From positions 32,075-96,074 of the forward strand of contig WBMV01004890.1 of assembly GCA_013396655.1 (NCBI GenBank): 64,000 nucleotides of DNA. Direction: 5' to 3'. This DNA is from Campylorhamphus procurvoides. Lineage: Eukaryota > Chordata > Aves > Passeriformes > Dendrocolaptidae. A program made the translations under genes and the position numbers. The notes below the pieces were generated by a model. It saw only the letters and a list, made by a program, of their open reading frames with translations. It was not told the DNA's origin and did no database searches. How positions within the stretch are numbered: position 1 is the stretch's first letter; each line of letters begins with the position of its first letter. This document shows positions 1 through 11,284 of this stretch, piece by piece.

Positions 1-190
1 CGGGTTCGGCTCGGCCCCACTGGGTTCGGCTCGGCCCGGCCCCACTCGGCTCGGTTCGGTCCCCCTCGGTCCCGCTCGGCTCAGTTTGGCCCGGCCCCAC
101 TAGGTTCGGCTCCACTCGGCTCGGTTCAGCCCCGCTCGGTTCAGTTCGGCCCGGCCCCGCTCGGCGCAGCCTCCCCTCGGCGGCGCGCAC
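1..190. repeat. GC-rich simple repeat (CTCGG / GTTCGG-type)
   Basis: The left edge is built of imperfect short units such as GGTTCGGCTCGGCCC and CCCCACTCGG. It carries no credible coding frame. An ambiguous base follows at 195, which suggests an assembly difficulty here. Confidence 0.8.
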
Positions 191-205
191 GGGCNCTGGG
201 GGATA

Positions 206-860
206 TTGACCCTGGGGGAAGATTGGCCCTGGGGAGATATCAGCCCTGAGGGGAATATCAGCCCTGAAAGGAATGTCGGCCCTGGGGGGATATCAGCCCT
301 GTGGGCTGGTCCTTGTTCTGATCCAGGGGGGCTTGGCTTGGGAGGGAGCCAATCCCAGGAAGGGTTTTGGCCCTGGAGGGATCTCAGCCCAGCAGGGCTG
401 ATCTCTGGGGTTCAGCCAAGGGGGCTTGGCTCTGGAGGGAACCAGCTCTGGAGGGATTTTGGCCCTGGAAGGATCTTGGCCCCAAAGGGCTCGGCTGAGG
501 GGGCATCTCAATATGAGGGCACCTGGGTCTGGGGGCACCTTGTCCTTGGGGTTTGGACATGGGGCTGACTCAGGGGGTCTTGACTAGGGACAGAGTTTGA
601 CCCTGGAGAGATCATGGCCCTGGGTGGGTGAACAAGGGGGTCTCAGCCTGGGGGGGAGCCTGGACTTGGGGAGGTCTTGGACCTGGAGGGCTGGGCATGG
701 GGCTGACTTGGGGGTGTTGACAGAGCAGGGAACTGGCCCTGGGGGGATCTTGGCCCAAGGGGGTCTTGATCCTGGGTCTGGTTCTTGAGAGAGTCTTGAC
801 CTGAGGAGGGACTGACCATGGGGGTTTTTGACCTGGGGGAGCCTGGCCCTGAGTCCAACC
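206..860. repeat. Degenerate minisatellite, GGCCCTGGGGGGAT-type units
   Basis: Imperfect units of roughly 23-30 bases, each containing a variant of GGCCCTGGGGGGAT with CTTGG or ATCAGCC, run through this interval. The open frames on both strands are low-complexity by-products of the repeat and show no known domain. Confidence 0.75.
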
Positions 861-1362
861 CAGCGAGCCGTTTGGGGGGTCCAGGCTCAGCCCTAATCCC
901 ACTGCTCTGGGGTGTGCTGGCTCCAGGGGAGGGGTCTGGCAGGGCCCCCCCAGCCCCTCAGGACCACTGCACACTGCAGGAGCCTGGCATGGCCCTCCTG
1001 GGAAACACAGCAGCTGCCTTTGGAGGCCAGGAGCACTGGGAGCACTGGGACATCAGCCAAGGTCACTGGGGCAGGGGCAGTGGGTGTAATGGAGGGGCTG
1101 CCATCCCCCCAGCACCACACAGTGCTCCCAGGGATGGGGCCTGAGCCAGGTGACCGCCTGGGGAGGGTCTGGGAACAGGTACCATGGCAGGCACGTGTTG
1201 TTTTTTTGGGGAGTTCCAGCTTGGCTTCACACCCAAAGACCAGAGCTGGGAGCACCACACTGGGATGCACAGGATGCTCCCAGTGCTGGGTTCCCTCTGG
1301 CTCCAGCACACTTGCGTTGTTGGAATTTTGGGATGCTGGGTGGGAGCTGTTCTTGTTGGTGA

Positions 1363-1368
1363 AATAAA
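1363..1368 (+). terminator. Possible poly(A) signal of a gene entering from the left
   Basis: AATAAA is followed after about 18 bases by GT-rich sequence (GTGTCTGGTGATG), the usual downstream element. No exon of an upstream gene is visible. In human, E4F1 precedes DNASE1L2 on the same strand, so it is one candidate owner by synteny only. Confidence 0.3.
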
Positions 1369-1389
1369 CAGTTTTTAAGAGAAATTGTG

Positions 1390-2830
1390 TCTGGTGATGA
1401 GTGAGAGCTGCCCACGCCCCTCCCCACGAGTGGTCTCTGCGATCCATTTCACCTCCCAGATCTCTTGGCATTTTAATCCACCCCGGCATGGTCTCAGCCT
1501 TTACCTGCAAAGGGAGGTATTGGCAGTGGTTGAAAGAGCTCTTTTTTCACCAAGCAGACCTTTATTTCCGTGAAAAATGCCATATGGAGCCTGCGGCCTC
1601 GCACGCTCCTTGGCTGGGCCACTGCTTGGCAAGGGGAGCGTGTCCCTCCCCATAAATGCAGGTGCAGATCCTTCCCCTCCCAGAGTCCTTGGACGACACC
1701 AAAGGTACGTCCCGCTCCCCTCTCCTCCCAGGATCTCCCCTTGCCAATGGCACCTTTTCCAGCTTAATTTTGCCACAACGCTCTGCTTGGGCACAGCTCA
1801 GGGTCCTTGCAGGTGTGTCTGCCTGGGAGGTGCAGAGGCTGCTGTTTCCCCTGGGAGTGGGGAGGATCTATGGGGCTTTGGGCAATTTTTGGCTTTACCA
1901 AATCTCTGTGTTACCAGCCGGGGGGGACCTGTGGTGTTAGAGGGAGGTGTTTGCAGACATAGCAATGGTGCAAGTGGGAAAGGGAAGGATTTCAGTGGAG
2001 CAGCTGCCCCAGAAGGAAAAGTGGGCCCTGAGGCAGCAAAACCTTCCTCGGATCAGCCTTGGGTGTAACAAAATCTGTAGTGTTTGCCCAACCTCTCAGC
2101 CCATCCTGCCAGGCTCCTGCTTGGGGCACCCAGGCTTGGGCAGGGCTTGGATCCCACACACTGGTGAAATATTACCCCAAGGAGCAGAGTGCCACGGCAA
2201 ACACTTCCCAAACGCCTTCCCCCGTGGGTGGGAGCTGCTGTGCTGCCTCAGCCAGGGGTCCTGGGGAACCACAGCCTGGGTGAGGATGGGTCATGGGCAG
2301 TGCTGGGGGGCAGGAAGGGCAGGGTGCCCCAGGTGAGGATGCTCCAGGTGGGGAGGGAGATGGGGAGGGGTGTCGGGAGGATCTATCCCCTCTTCTGTCT
2401 CAGCACAGCTGGTGTAGGGTCTTTGGGGACTCTGGCAGATCCAGGAAGAGCTGGGAGAGGCACAACCCAAGGGACCTTGGTGTCCCCAGGCACTGCCCCC
2501 CATCCCAGGCCAGGAGAAGTGTCTGGGCTGAGCGTGGTGAATGAGGAAGTGATCGCTCTGTGTCACTATGAAGTGGCATTTGCTTGTTTGCCTGTGAATT
2601 TTCTGCTCTGGCCGTGTGGGTGGTCTGGCCTCCCTCCAGGAGGGACAAGCAGGATGAGGCCCCATGTGACGGATGTGCACAATCCCTGGATCCTGGTAGT
2701 TCACTGCAAAACACACCTCCCAGTGAAACCAGTATGGCCAGTGGGATTACTCCGGTCACCTCCACCATCTGTGCCAAATCCCTCTCGCAGCCAGGAGGGC
2801 CGAGCCCCTACCCATCGCTCTGCACACAGG
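1390..2830. other. Intergenic region upstream of DNASE1
   Basis: I see no gene, RNA or recognisable repeat here. Open frames exist but lack domains and overlap on several strands. It presumably holds the DNASE1 promoter and perhaps a non-coding first exon, neither of which I can place. Confidence 0.5.
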
Positions 2831-5800
2831 ATGGCAGCCCCCAAGCTGGTGCTGTCCCTGCTGGTTGCAGCTCTCCTGCTGCACGTGGCCACCACGCTGA
2901 AGGTCGGAGCCTTCAACATCAAGGCCTTTGGGGACACCAAGATGGCCAACCAGACCGTCGCCAATATCATCGTCTCTGTGAGTGCAGGGGAGGGGAGCGG
3001 GCCAGGACACACTCTGCTCTCTGGGATGCAGTCACCTTGGGGCAGTGGGAGACCTGCTTTCTGTAGGCATCCATCCATCCATCCATCCCTCTATCCAAGC
3101 CTCCCTCCACCCACCCCTCTGCTCGTCCCTCATCACCACCTCCCACCTCCTGTTGATCCCCAGCCCTGGATGGGCAATGCTTGGTGCTGCACAGGTTCCT
3201 CCCTCAGAGCACCTGCTGGGGTAATGGGTAGTAGACAGATGGGTGTCTATGACCCCTGAGTCCTTCCAAGACAGAGGACACCAGCAGAGGAGCCCCCTCT
3301 GTGGCTCTGGCAGAGAGAGAGGTGGGGAGGGGGGTCAGGGGGGAATCCATCCCTTGCTCTGTCCCAGCACAGCTGCTGTAGGGTCTTTGGGGTGTCTGGT
3401 GCAGACCCAGAGAGGTGGGAGAGGCTCTGCTGGCCTTCAGTTGCCAGCCTGGGAGCTTTTGCAGCCCAGCCCAGACACCCCTAGGTGCCCTATGAGCTTG
3501 TCCAGGCCAGGGGTGAGCAGCTCTGAGCTTGTCCTTCCAGATCCTGTCGGAGTACGACATCATCCTGGTGCAGGAGGTCCGGGATGCCGACCTGAGCTCT
3601 GTGAAGAAGCTCATGGACCAGCTCAACAGGTGACACAGCATGGGGATGACTGCACATGGGACGCTGGGCTGGATTCCAGCTGGTACCTTGCCATGCCAGG
3701 GCTCAGCTGGAGAGAGCCTTGTCTCACCCCCTCCACATCTCACCTGCAGTGCATCTGGGAAGCCATACAGCTTTTTGGACAGCATCCCCCTGGGTCGGAC
3801 CAGCTACAAGGAGCAGTACCTCTTTGTCTACAGGTAAAGGATGCCACCAGGGTCCAGCATCCCCTCTGTCACCTGCTGTCCTCCCCAGCAGCCCCCAAAG
3901 GGCAATGGGTACCTTCAGGGGCCCTGCCTGTGCCAGGAGCAATGCTGGAAGCTGCCCTGCTCCCCTCCCTCAGGTCAGACATGGTCTCTGTGCTGGGAAG
4001 TTACTACTATGATGATGGCTGTGAGTCCTGTGGGACAGACACCTTCAGCAGGGAGCCCTTCATTGTGAAGTTCTCCTCTCCCACCACACGTGAGCAGAGC
4101 TGGCAGACCCAGCACGGGTCCCCCTCCATGCAGGGCTGAGCTTGGAGCTGTGCCTGCCAGCTGGGGTGTTCCAGCCTGGAGCCCAGTCCAAGGACTCCAG
4201 CAGAGTCCTTCACTGCAGTGGGACCATCTCCCACCCGTGGGTGCCCAGGGTCCTAAATACCTGCCCAGCATGGCTGGCACTGCCTGCTGTTTCCCACCAT
4301 GTGCCATCTCCTGGCAATTCCCATCACCTCCCATTGTCCATCATCTCCCACCATGTGCTCTCTCCAGTTGTGTGCCATCTCACATATCCAGCTGCTTCCC
4401 ATTGTGTCCTACTTCTCATCATCTGCTGCCTCTTACCTTGTGCCATATCCCACCACCATCTGCTCCCTCCAGTGGGTGCCATCTCCCATCATGTACCATC
4501 TCCCATTGCCTGCCGTCCCCCATCCCTGCCATCTCCCATCTTGTCCCATTTCCCACCATATTCCATCTCCTACCCTATGCCATCACCTTCACCTCCTGAG
4601 AACCTCCCCAGGGCACACTCACTATCCTGTTTCTCATCCTCATCTCCTTCCCAAAACTACGGTGGCTTGGAAAAGCTGACAGTAGCAGGTGCAAAGGGAT
4701 GCACCTCCCCACTGGAAATTCCAGTCTGGAGGACACGCACACCACCACAAGCACCCTTTTCCCAGCCGGTACCTGGGGTGGCCCTGCTCCCCTCTCAGGT
4801 GCTGCACCCGGGGTGGGGGCTGACAGCCACCTGTCTGGCAGAGGTGCAGGAGTTCGTGTTGGTGCCCCTGCACTCGGAGCCCAGCCACGCGCCACAGGAG
4901 ATCGACTCACTCTATGACGTCTACACCGATGTCATCAACAAGTGGGCGACGAACGTAAGCGATGTCAGCCAGCTTGGCTCCTCCCTGGGCCAGCTGGGCA
5001 GGCAGGTGGGATGGACTTGTACCCATTAGAGCAGGTGCCACCCCAGCAATCTGCAGGCAGGGAGCTGCTGGGTGGATCCACTGCCTTTACTGGGGTTTTT
5101 CCCCTCACACTGAGGAGCCCTAGGCGGGTTTGCTGCCACCCATTAAGATTTCAGGGAGCCCCTGCCACTTCGTAAGGTCCATGAGCAGGGACACAGCGTG
5201 CTGCCCTGCAGGACATCCTCTTCCTGGGTGACTTCAACGCCGACTGCTCCTACGTGACGAGCTCACAGTGGCCATCCATCCGCCTGCGCTCCCTCCGTGC
5301 CTGCGAGTGGCTCATCCCCGACAGCGCCGACACCACCGTCGCCGACACCACCGACTGTGCCTACGACCGGTGGGTGCCGTGGCAGGGGGGCTGGCACGGG
5401 GGGCTGGCAGGCACTAACACCCCCGTGATGCCCCGGCAGCATCGTCGCCTGCGGCACCGCCCTGCGCCAAGACATCGATCCCGGCTCCGCCACCGTCAAC
5501 AACTTCGAGAAGAAATTCCACCTCCAGAACAAGGATGTGAGTCAGGGGCCAGGGCACATGGGCCCATCAGCACTGGGATCCACCCCACCATACGTCCCAG
5601 GAGTGTGGGTGGGCTCCTTGTTCCTCAGGGTGCACCCAAGGGTGGTCTGACCCCAAGTCTTGCACTGAATCCACCCCCCAGACTGAGTGTTTTGGGGTAC
5701 ACTCTAAATTTGGGGGTTGGAGCAGAATGTTGGGGTCCCAGCCAGCCAAGACAGTGTGTCTGGATGAGCTCAGGCCCTCTCTGCTCTCTCTCACCCCCAG

Positions 5801-5854
5801 GCTTTGGCTGTCAGTGACCATTTCCCTGTGGAGGTGACCCTGAAAGCCCGCTGA
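2831..5854 (+). CDS. DNASE1: Deoxyribonuclease I (DNASE1), complete, 8 coding exons, 285 aa
   Basis: Secreted Ca/Mg-dependent endonuclease that cuts extracellular DNA. Coding exons: 2831-2977, 3541-3629, 3750-3833, 3974-4089, 4842-4954, 5212-5369, 5440-5536, 5801-5854; all borders are GT-AG and the frame closes. Residues 1-22 form a hydrophobic signal peptide, with the mature chain starting LKVGAFN. The catalytic and metal-binding set is intact: N29, E61, E100, H156 (VPLH), D190 and N192 (GDFNADC), D235 (YDR), D274-H275 (SDH). The short disulphide loop C123-ESC-C126 typical of DNASE1 is present, as is the C195/C232 pair. An N-glycosylation site lies at N40-Q-T. The loop and overall closeness to mammalian DNASE1 separate it from the next gene. 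The human protein has 282 aa. The neighbour 1.7 kb downstream is its paralogue in the same orientation. Confidence 0.95.
3064..3160. repeat. CATC/CCTC simple repeat in DNASE1 intron 1
   Basis: A short CATCCATCCATC run grades into pyrimidine-rich CTCC sequence. It is intronic and shows no other feature. Confidence 0.7.
4290..4600. repeat. Degenerate CCATCTCCCA-type tandem repeat in DNASE1 intron 4
   Basis: Units of about 15-20 bases, variants of CCATCTCCCATCATGTGC, repeat through the longest DNASE1 intron (4,090-4,841). Open frames across it are repeat artefacts. Confidence 0.7.
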
Positions 5855-6019
5855 GCCCATCCCCATGCCAGCTGCTAAGAAGACACCCCAGTGTGCACCT
5901 GCATCCCTGTGGGAGCCCACATGCCACAAATGCCAGCCAAGATGCCCACCACCTCTGCAAGGAGCTGCTCTCTGGGGCCTTGTGGTAGTGGGATGCTCCA
6001 TAAAGCTCTCTCTGCTTCC

Positions 6020-6025
6020 ATTAAA
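6020..6025 (+). terminator. DNASE1: DNASE1 poly(A) signal candidate (ATTAAA)
   Basis: ATTAAA lies 166 bases past the DNASE1 stop codon, giving a short 3' UTR. It is the best match to the poly(A) hexamer before the next gene; no AATAAA is closer. Confidence 0.5.
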
Positions 6026-6029
6026 AATG

Positions 6030-7546
6030 AGCCTCTTCCAGCCTCTGCAACTCTGGAGGGAAGGTCCCTTCAGTCTCCCCAGCAGCCCCCAGTACCCAAG
6101 CCCACCAGCCCCCTGCCAGGGAGGAACCAGGGCTGGGAGACCCTCCTGCCATCGAGAGACCTGGCCCCACAGGGTGGCAAGCACTGCCTGTCCCTGCAGC
6201 AACAGCAGGGACTCTGGGACATGCCTGGGAGGCTCCAGGCTCTCCAGGGCACAGGATGCTCTCCCATTACACATCCTGGCAGAGCCTGCCTGGCTGTGGG
6301 GCCGCTGACAGGACACTGATGATGAGGGTGCAGGGAGGTGGAGGATGTGAGTCAGTTCCCAGGGGGGCTGGTGCTTCCCAGGGGGGTTTCGGTGCCAACG
6401 CAGCACTGAGGGACACCGGACTCATCCCGAGACTGGGTGTGAAGATGCAAAACCTGGTGTCACATGTGAGAGCCCGGCAAGTCCCGGCATGAGCAGTCAC
6501 TGTCTCCCTGCCTGTCAGAGCCACCTGCTCCTTCATCCCCCCGGGGTGATGCCATGGGGCACAGTGATACTGAGGGGGAATGCCAGTCCTGCTTGCACTG
6601 CTTAGGGTGACATTTGGGGCTGTTTTGGGTCACCAGCAGGGCTGTCCTGGGTGACTGCCAGGGCTGCTGCAGGGCTTTGCAGCTGTGGCTGGCAGGACTC
6701 ACCTGCCTGACCCAAACACCAGCAATTTCCTCCTCTTCCCTCTAATTACACCATCTGAATCACCCCATTAAGGTCAGGGCCCTTCACCTCCTGCCTGGCC
6801 ACCGTGTCCCCTCTGTGATCCAGGCGGCCACCCCAGCTGGCTGCAGCCCTCTGGGTCCCACGTGCCCACCATTCCCACTGGGATGGCCCAGCACTCTCAA
6901 CCCTCCAGGGCTGCCCTTTGCCATGTCAGCACAGGGGCGGCTGTGCTGGCCCCACCCTGTCATCCTGTGGGATTTTTGGTTTCCCAATGTGGGAAGGAGC
7001 CCAAAGTCATGCCAAAACCCCCACGGGGGTGTCCGACTCATCCTGCTTTGCCGGCAGCTCCACTGGGAATAAAGCTGCCCATCCTGCTCTCGGAAGGGCA
7101 GAGGTGTCGCGCACTCGGCAAGGTAAGGACAGATCCAGGCTCAGCACCTTCAGCTGCAAACTGGGAGGGACTGGGGTGAGCTGGGATGAGCTGGGATGAG
7201 GAATTGCTCCTTACCCCAACAGTGGGGGCTGTGGTGAAGTTTAAGGATGTGGGGCAGTCTGGGGTGCTGTCAGTGGTGGCTGGGGCTGGAAGGTGATGGA
7301 GACATTCCATCAGGGAGTGGATCTGGGTGATCCCAGGACCTGGAAGAGTTGAATTCAACACGGTGGGATGGGATTTAACTTCCTCTGGGACCGGCAAGCT
7401 GTCAGACTGCCCGTGCCAGCTCCACAGGCTGCTCCAGGCAGTACCCACTGTGGCACACAGGATTTAGGAAGGATCTGCATGTCCTTTTGTTTTTCTACCC
7501 CAAATCAGAAGCGGTTTTCCAAGCTGAGCTCCCATTTCTGCTACTC
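6030..7546. other. Intergenic region between DNASE1 and DNASE1L2
   Basis: There is no coding exon here. A donor-like CAAGGTAAGGAC near 7,115 could end a non-coding first exon of DNASE1L2, but nothing else supports it. No interspersed repeat was recognised. Confidence 0.5.
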
Positions 7547-10500
7547 ATGGGGACTGTGGCACTGACATTGTCCCTGCTGGCTGTGGCTCTCCTGTGCCCA
7601 GCCACTGCCACGCTGCGTGTCGGTGCCTTCAACATCCAGGCGTTTGGTGACACCAAGATGTCCAACAAGGAGGTGGCAGGGATCATCACCAATGTGAGTG
7701 CAGCCAGTGCAACGTGGGGATGGCTCCAAATGTGGCTCCTGTACCAGGGACACGGGGGGATGTGGCTGAGGATGGGATGGCATCCCAGTGCTGGGGATGC
7801 TCTGAGTAGATGAAGCCTTGGTGGAGACAATGTCATGCATCAGACACAGCCACAGGGTCCTCTGAGCCCTCCGTGGGGATGTCTGCCTTGGGACGGAGGG
7901 ACAAGCATGTCCCCATGGTGTACCCAGCACCATGCCAGGGTGCCTGGCTGGGGGGTGGGTGGCAGCAGGCAGCCAGCAGCAGATTCCCTCTCACTATGGC
8001 CATTCTTTTTGGCCTCGCAGATCCTGCGCCGCTACGACGTGGTGCTGGTGCAGGAGGTGAGGGACTCTGACCTCAGCGCTGTCACCGAGCTCATGGAGCA
8101 GCTCAACAGGTATGAGTGGGGCTGGGGCTGGGGCTGGGGCTGCCACAGCAGCATTAGCAGGGAAAGCCAAGCTGCCTGAGCAATAAAAGGCATATAAATA
8201 AGCCATCCATCGGCATGGATGTTTGATTTTGGAAAGGGGAACAGGAGAAAAGTGCTAGGGCACTGAGCAGGCACTGAAAAAGCCACTGTGAATAATCCAG
8301 TAAGGGGAAGGGGGATATGAGGGACACAAATCCCTTCTGAAAGCTGTAACTCCACCCAAGCAGAGGGGGTGGAAAGGAGCTATATCTCTGGCAAGCTTCA
8401 TCTCCAAAATCCAACAGGCCAGGGTAGAGGTGAGAGGGGGGGATGAAGGGGGTGGGTGCACACAGACCCTGCACCCCAAGACCCTGTGAGTGGTGGGAGG
8501 ACCCTGGGATGGACCCAGTGGTGGATGATGCTCTGAGGCAGGTGGCCCTGGCAGCCCAGGAGGAAGAAAGAGGGGCTGCTGGGGTGGGCTAAACTGGCCA
8601 CAGCAGGGTGGCAGCCCCTCTGAGGGCTGGGTGCTGACCCCATTTGGGAAAGGGCACGGCTCCAGCCCAGGCAGAAGCTGCCGCCGTGTTGAAAGGCAGC
8701 AAGTGCTCCTGAGCAGGTCGGCCCAGCCCCTGTCCTCGCCCCTTTGGTGTCCCCTCCAGCTTGGCCACAAAGCAGCCGGGGCAGGGAGGGTGACGCCAGG
8801 CACCACAGGGCCCCAGGCTGCTCGCTGACCTAATTCAGCTCTGCTGCAAATGAAGGTGAGGAGCATCCCTGAAGGGAAAGGGGTGGCAGGAACATCCTGC
8901 TCTGCCCAAGGAGCCACCCCGGGGTGGGACATGAGGGGGGTTCAGAGCCACGACACCCCAAGTCACCTCATGGTGGGGCACAGTGACCCACAGGGACAGC
9001 AGAGCAGGACTGGCTGGTGCCAACTCCCCATCTGCCCAGCTTCTGGACACACCAAGGCCAACCCAGGGTGGTACCAGCCATGTCACTGGGGGCAGCCACA
9101 TCACCATCCTGCCTTTGCATCTCCTCAGTGCATCCAAGTCCCCATACGACTACGAGATCAGTGGCCCCCTGGGACGGGAGAACTACAAGGAGATGTACCT
9201 CTTCATCTACAGGTAACAGTGCTGAGGGTGCTGCCACGTGTGCCACAGCACCACAGGGCCACCAGCACCATGGAGGGGATGCAGAGGCCATGCTGAGCCC
9301 CAGGGTCACCACCCCTTTGCTCCCACAGGACAGATGTTGTGTCTGTGGTGGACACTTATCAATACAAGGACCGCCAGGACGTCTTCAGCCGGGAGCCATT
9401 CATCCTGAGGGTCTCAGCACCCCACACCAGTAAGTGGGGGGACAAGCGGCCCTGGGTGGTGGCATGGGGTGGCTGTGAGGCTGATGCCCCTTTCCCCTGG
9501 CAGAGGTGGAAGAGTTTGTGCTGGTGCCCCTGCATTCAGCCCCGCACGACGCCGTCGCTGAGATCGACGCGCTCTACGACGTCTACCTGGACATCGTCAA
9601 CAAGTGGGGGACTGATGTGAGTGTCACCAGCACTGGGGGGGTACAGGGGTGGGCACTGAGACTGCTGGACCCACACTGGGTCCCTGCTGTAAGGCAAGAG
9701 TAGCTGGTGCAGGGGTGGTGGGATGGGGACCTTGTTCCTGCCCTGTCACATGGGATTCCCAGGCACCCAGGCTGACCCCCATGGGAGGTGCTGCTGTTGG
9801 GGGCAGCCCCATACCCAGACCATGAGCCTCCCCATCTATCCCGCTGCAGAACATCATGTTCCTGGGTGACTTCAATGCCGACTGTTCCTACGTCCAGTCG
9901 AGCGACTGGTCATCCATTCGCCTGCGCACCAGTGACATCTTCAAGTGGCTGATCTCTGACAGCACCGACACCACCGTGGGGAAGTCAGACTGTGCTTATG
10001 ACAGGTGAGCACCACTCCAATGGCACTGCCATCCCCCTCCCCAGCACCCCAGGGACCTCCTGCCCGCCCCACACCACCAGCAGCTGAATGTGGGGCAGGA
10101 GGGGGACCCACCATCCGCATCTCCCTGGCAGGATCGTGGTGTGTGGTGCCAAGCTGAAGAGAAGCATCGTGGCCAATTCAGCTGCTATCTACAATTTCCA
10201 GCGTGCTTTCCAGCTGGACCAGGAGGAGGTGAGCTGGGCTCACAAACCCGGGGCTCAAATGGGCACCAAAGCTGAGCTGGCCCAGGCAGCTCTGGCTGTG
10301 GGGCTGCCATTGTCTGTTCAGTGGGCTCGGGGTGACAAGGGACCCAAGGAGGGTAACAGGTGGGGGGAATTTGGGGTCCCAAATTTGGGATTTCTTGTTT
10401 TTCATGGGCTCCAGGGTGTGGGGCAATGCTGGCACAGAGCTCTCCAGTGAGACATGGGGGTCTCAGAGGGTAGGTGCCCCCCTGCCAGTGCCCACCCCAG

Positions 10501-10698
10501 GCCACACCTGGGCATCTCTCCATGAAAGGTGACAAAATTGGAGCCTCATGTGTCTCAGGGTTTGGGACACTGTGTTCCCCTCCAGGAGGCAGGGATGGGC
10601 TTGACAACGCCCTGCATTACAGCTCCCCACCTCTCGCCCTCCTCCAGGCCCTGGCAGTCAGCGACCACTACCCGGTCGAGGTGAAGCTCACGGCTTGA
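7547..10698 (+). CDS. DNASE1L2: Deoxyribonuclease I-like 2 (DNASE1L2), complete, 8 coding exons, 278 aa
   Basis: Secreted DNase I-family endonuclease; in mammals DNASE1L2 degrades DNA in cornifying keratinocytes. Coding exons: 7547-7693, 8021-8109, 9129-9212, 9329-9429, 9504-9616, 9850-10004, 10132-10228, 10648-10698. A signal peptide of about 22 residues precedes LRVGAFNIQ. Catalytic residues are intact: N29, E61, E100, H151, D185, N187, D229, D268-H269. Exon 4 is 15 bases shorter than in the upstream paralogue and so lacks the GCESC disulphide loop, as DNASE1L2 does. The NQT glycosylation site of the paralogue is replaced by NKE. KEMYLFIYR and VVDTYQYKDRQDVFSREP resemble DNASE1L2 more than DNASE1. 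Its neighbour ECI1, tail-to-tail, is also the neighbour of DNASE1L2 in human. The proline-rich insert of the human protein is absent. Confidence 0.92.
8113..8141. repeat. (GGGGCT)n microsatellite in DNASE1L2 intron 2
   Basis: Tandem GGGGCT hexamers begin three bases inside the intron after the exon 2 donor. G-runs next to a donor can assist its recognition, but no such effect is shown here. Confidence 0.75.
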
Positions 10699-10959
10699 GC
10701 TCCTCCTGCAGCTGCAGACCACGATTCCAGCTCCAGCTCCCACCACCAACCCCTGTGAAGGCACTCCCTGCAGCCCCATCCACGAGCCCTGTGCCTCAGC
10801 TGCTCCGGATCTTCCTCTGGAAAAGGGTGACAGCCAGCCATGCCCAGACCCCTCATCACACGTAGCTCAGGGCAGAGGTCCCTCAGCCCACCACGAACCA
10901 GAGCCTGTGACCACGGACAGGCTGGGGAACGAAGCATCCATCTCCTACCTCATTGAAGA

Positions 10960-10965
10960 TTTATT
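10960..10965 (-). terminator. ECI1: ECI1 poly(A) signal (AATAAA on the minus strand)
   Basis: TTTATT on the plus strand reads AATAAA on the ECI1 strand, 320 bases past the ECI1 stop codon. The site is only about 260 bases beyond the DNASE1L2 stop, so the two convergent 3' UTRs are close and may overlap. Confidence 0.65.
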
Positions 10966-11284
10966 GGCACACCTCATTTCATGATTAACTCTTGGACAGG
11001 AGGGAGGATATCCAGGGACCGGCGGGCTCAGGCCACAGCGCGTCAAGACCCTCTCTCTGTCCATCCTTCAGGGGGGCTGAGCAGGTTCCCCCCACTCTCA
11101 GGGAAGGCAGCAGTGGTGTCAGGCACTCTACAGGACATAGGGAAGGGCTGGGACAGCCATGGGAGCAGTAGCATGTCACCAATTGCTGGCACTGCAGGCA
11201 GCTTAGCTGTGGAATCCTACAGCCCCTGCAACATTCCAGAGGGTGACTCGACCTCCCAGGACTGGCCCCAGGGTGGTTGGATCC

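Noticed and set aside
2189..3259. A 356-codon plus-strand frame starting before DNASE1
   Set aside because: It contains the true DNASE1 exon 1 but reads through the donor at 2,978 and begins in non-coding DNA; the downstream ATG with signal peptide is the real start.
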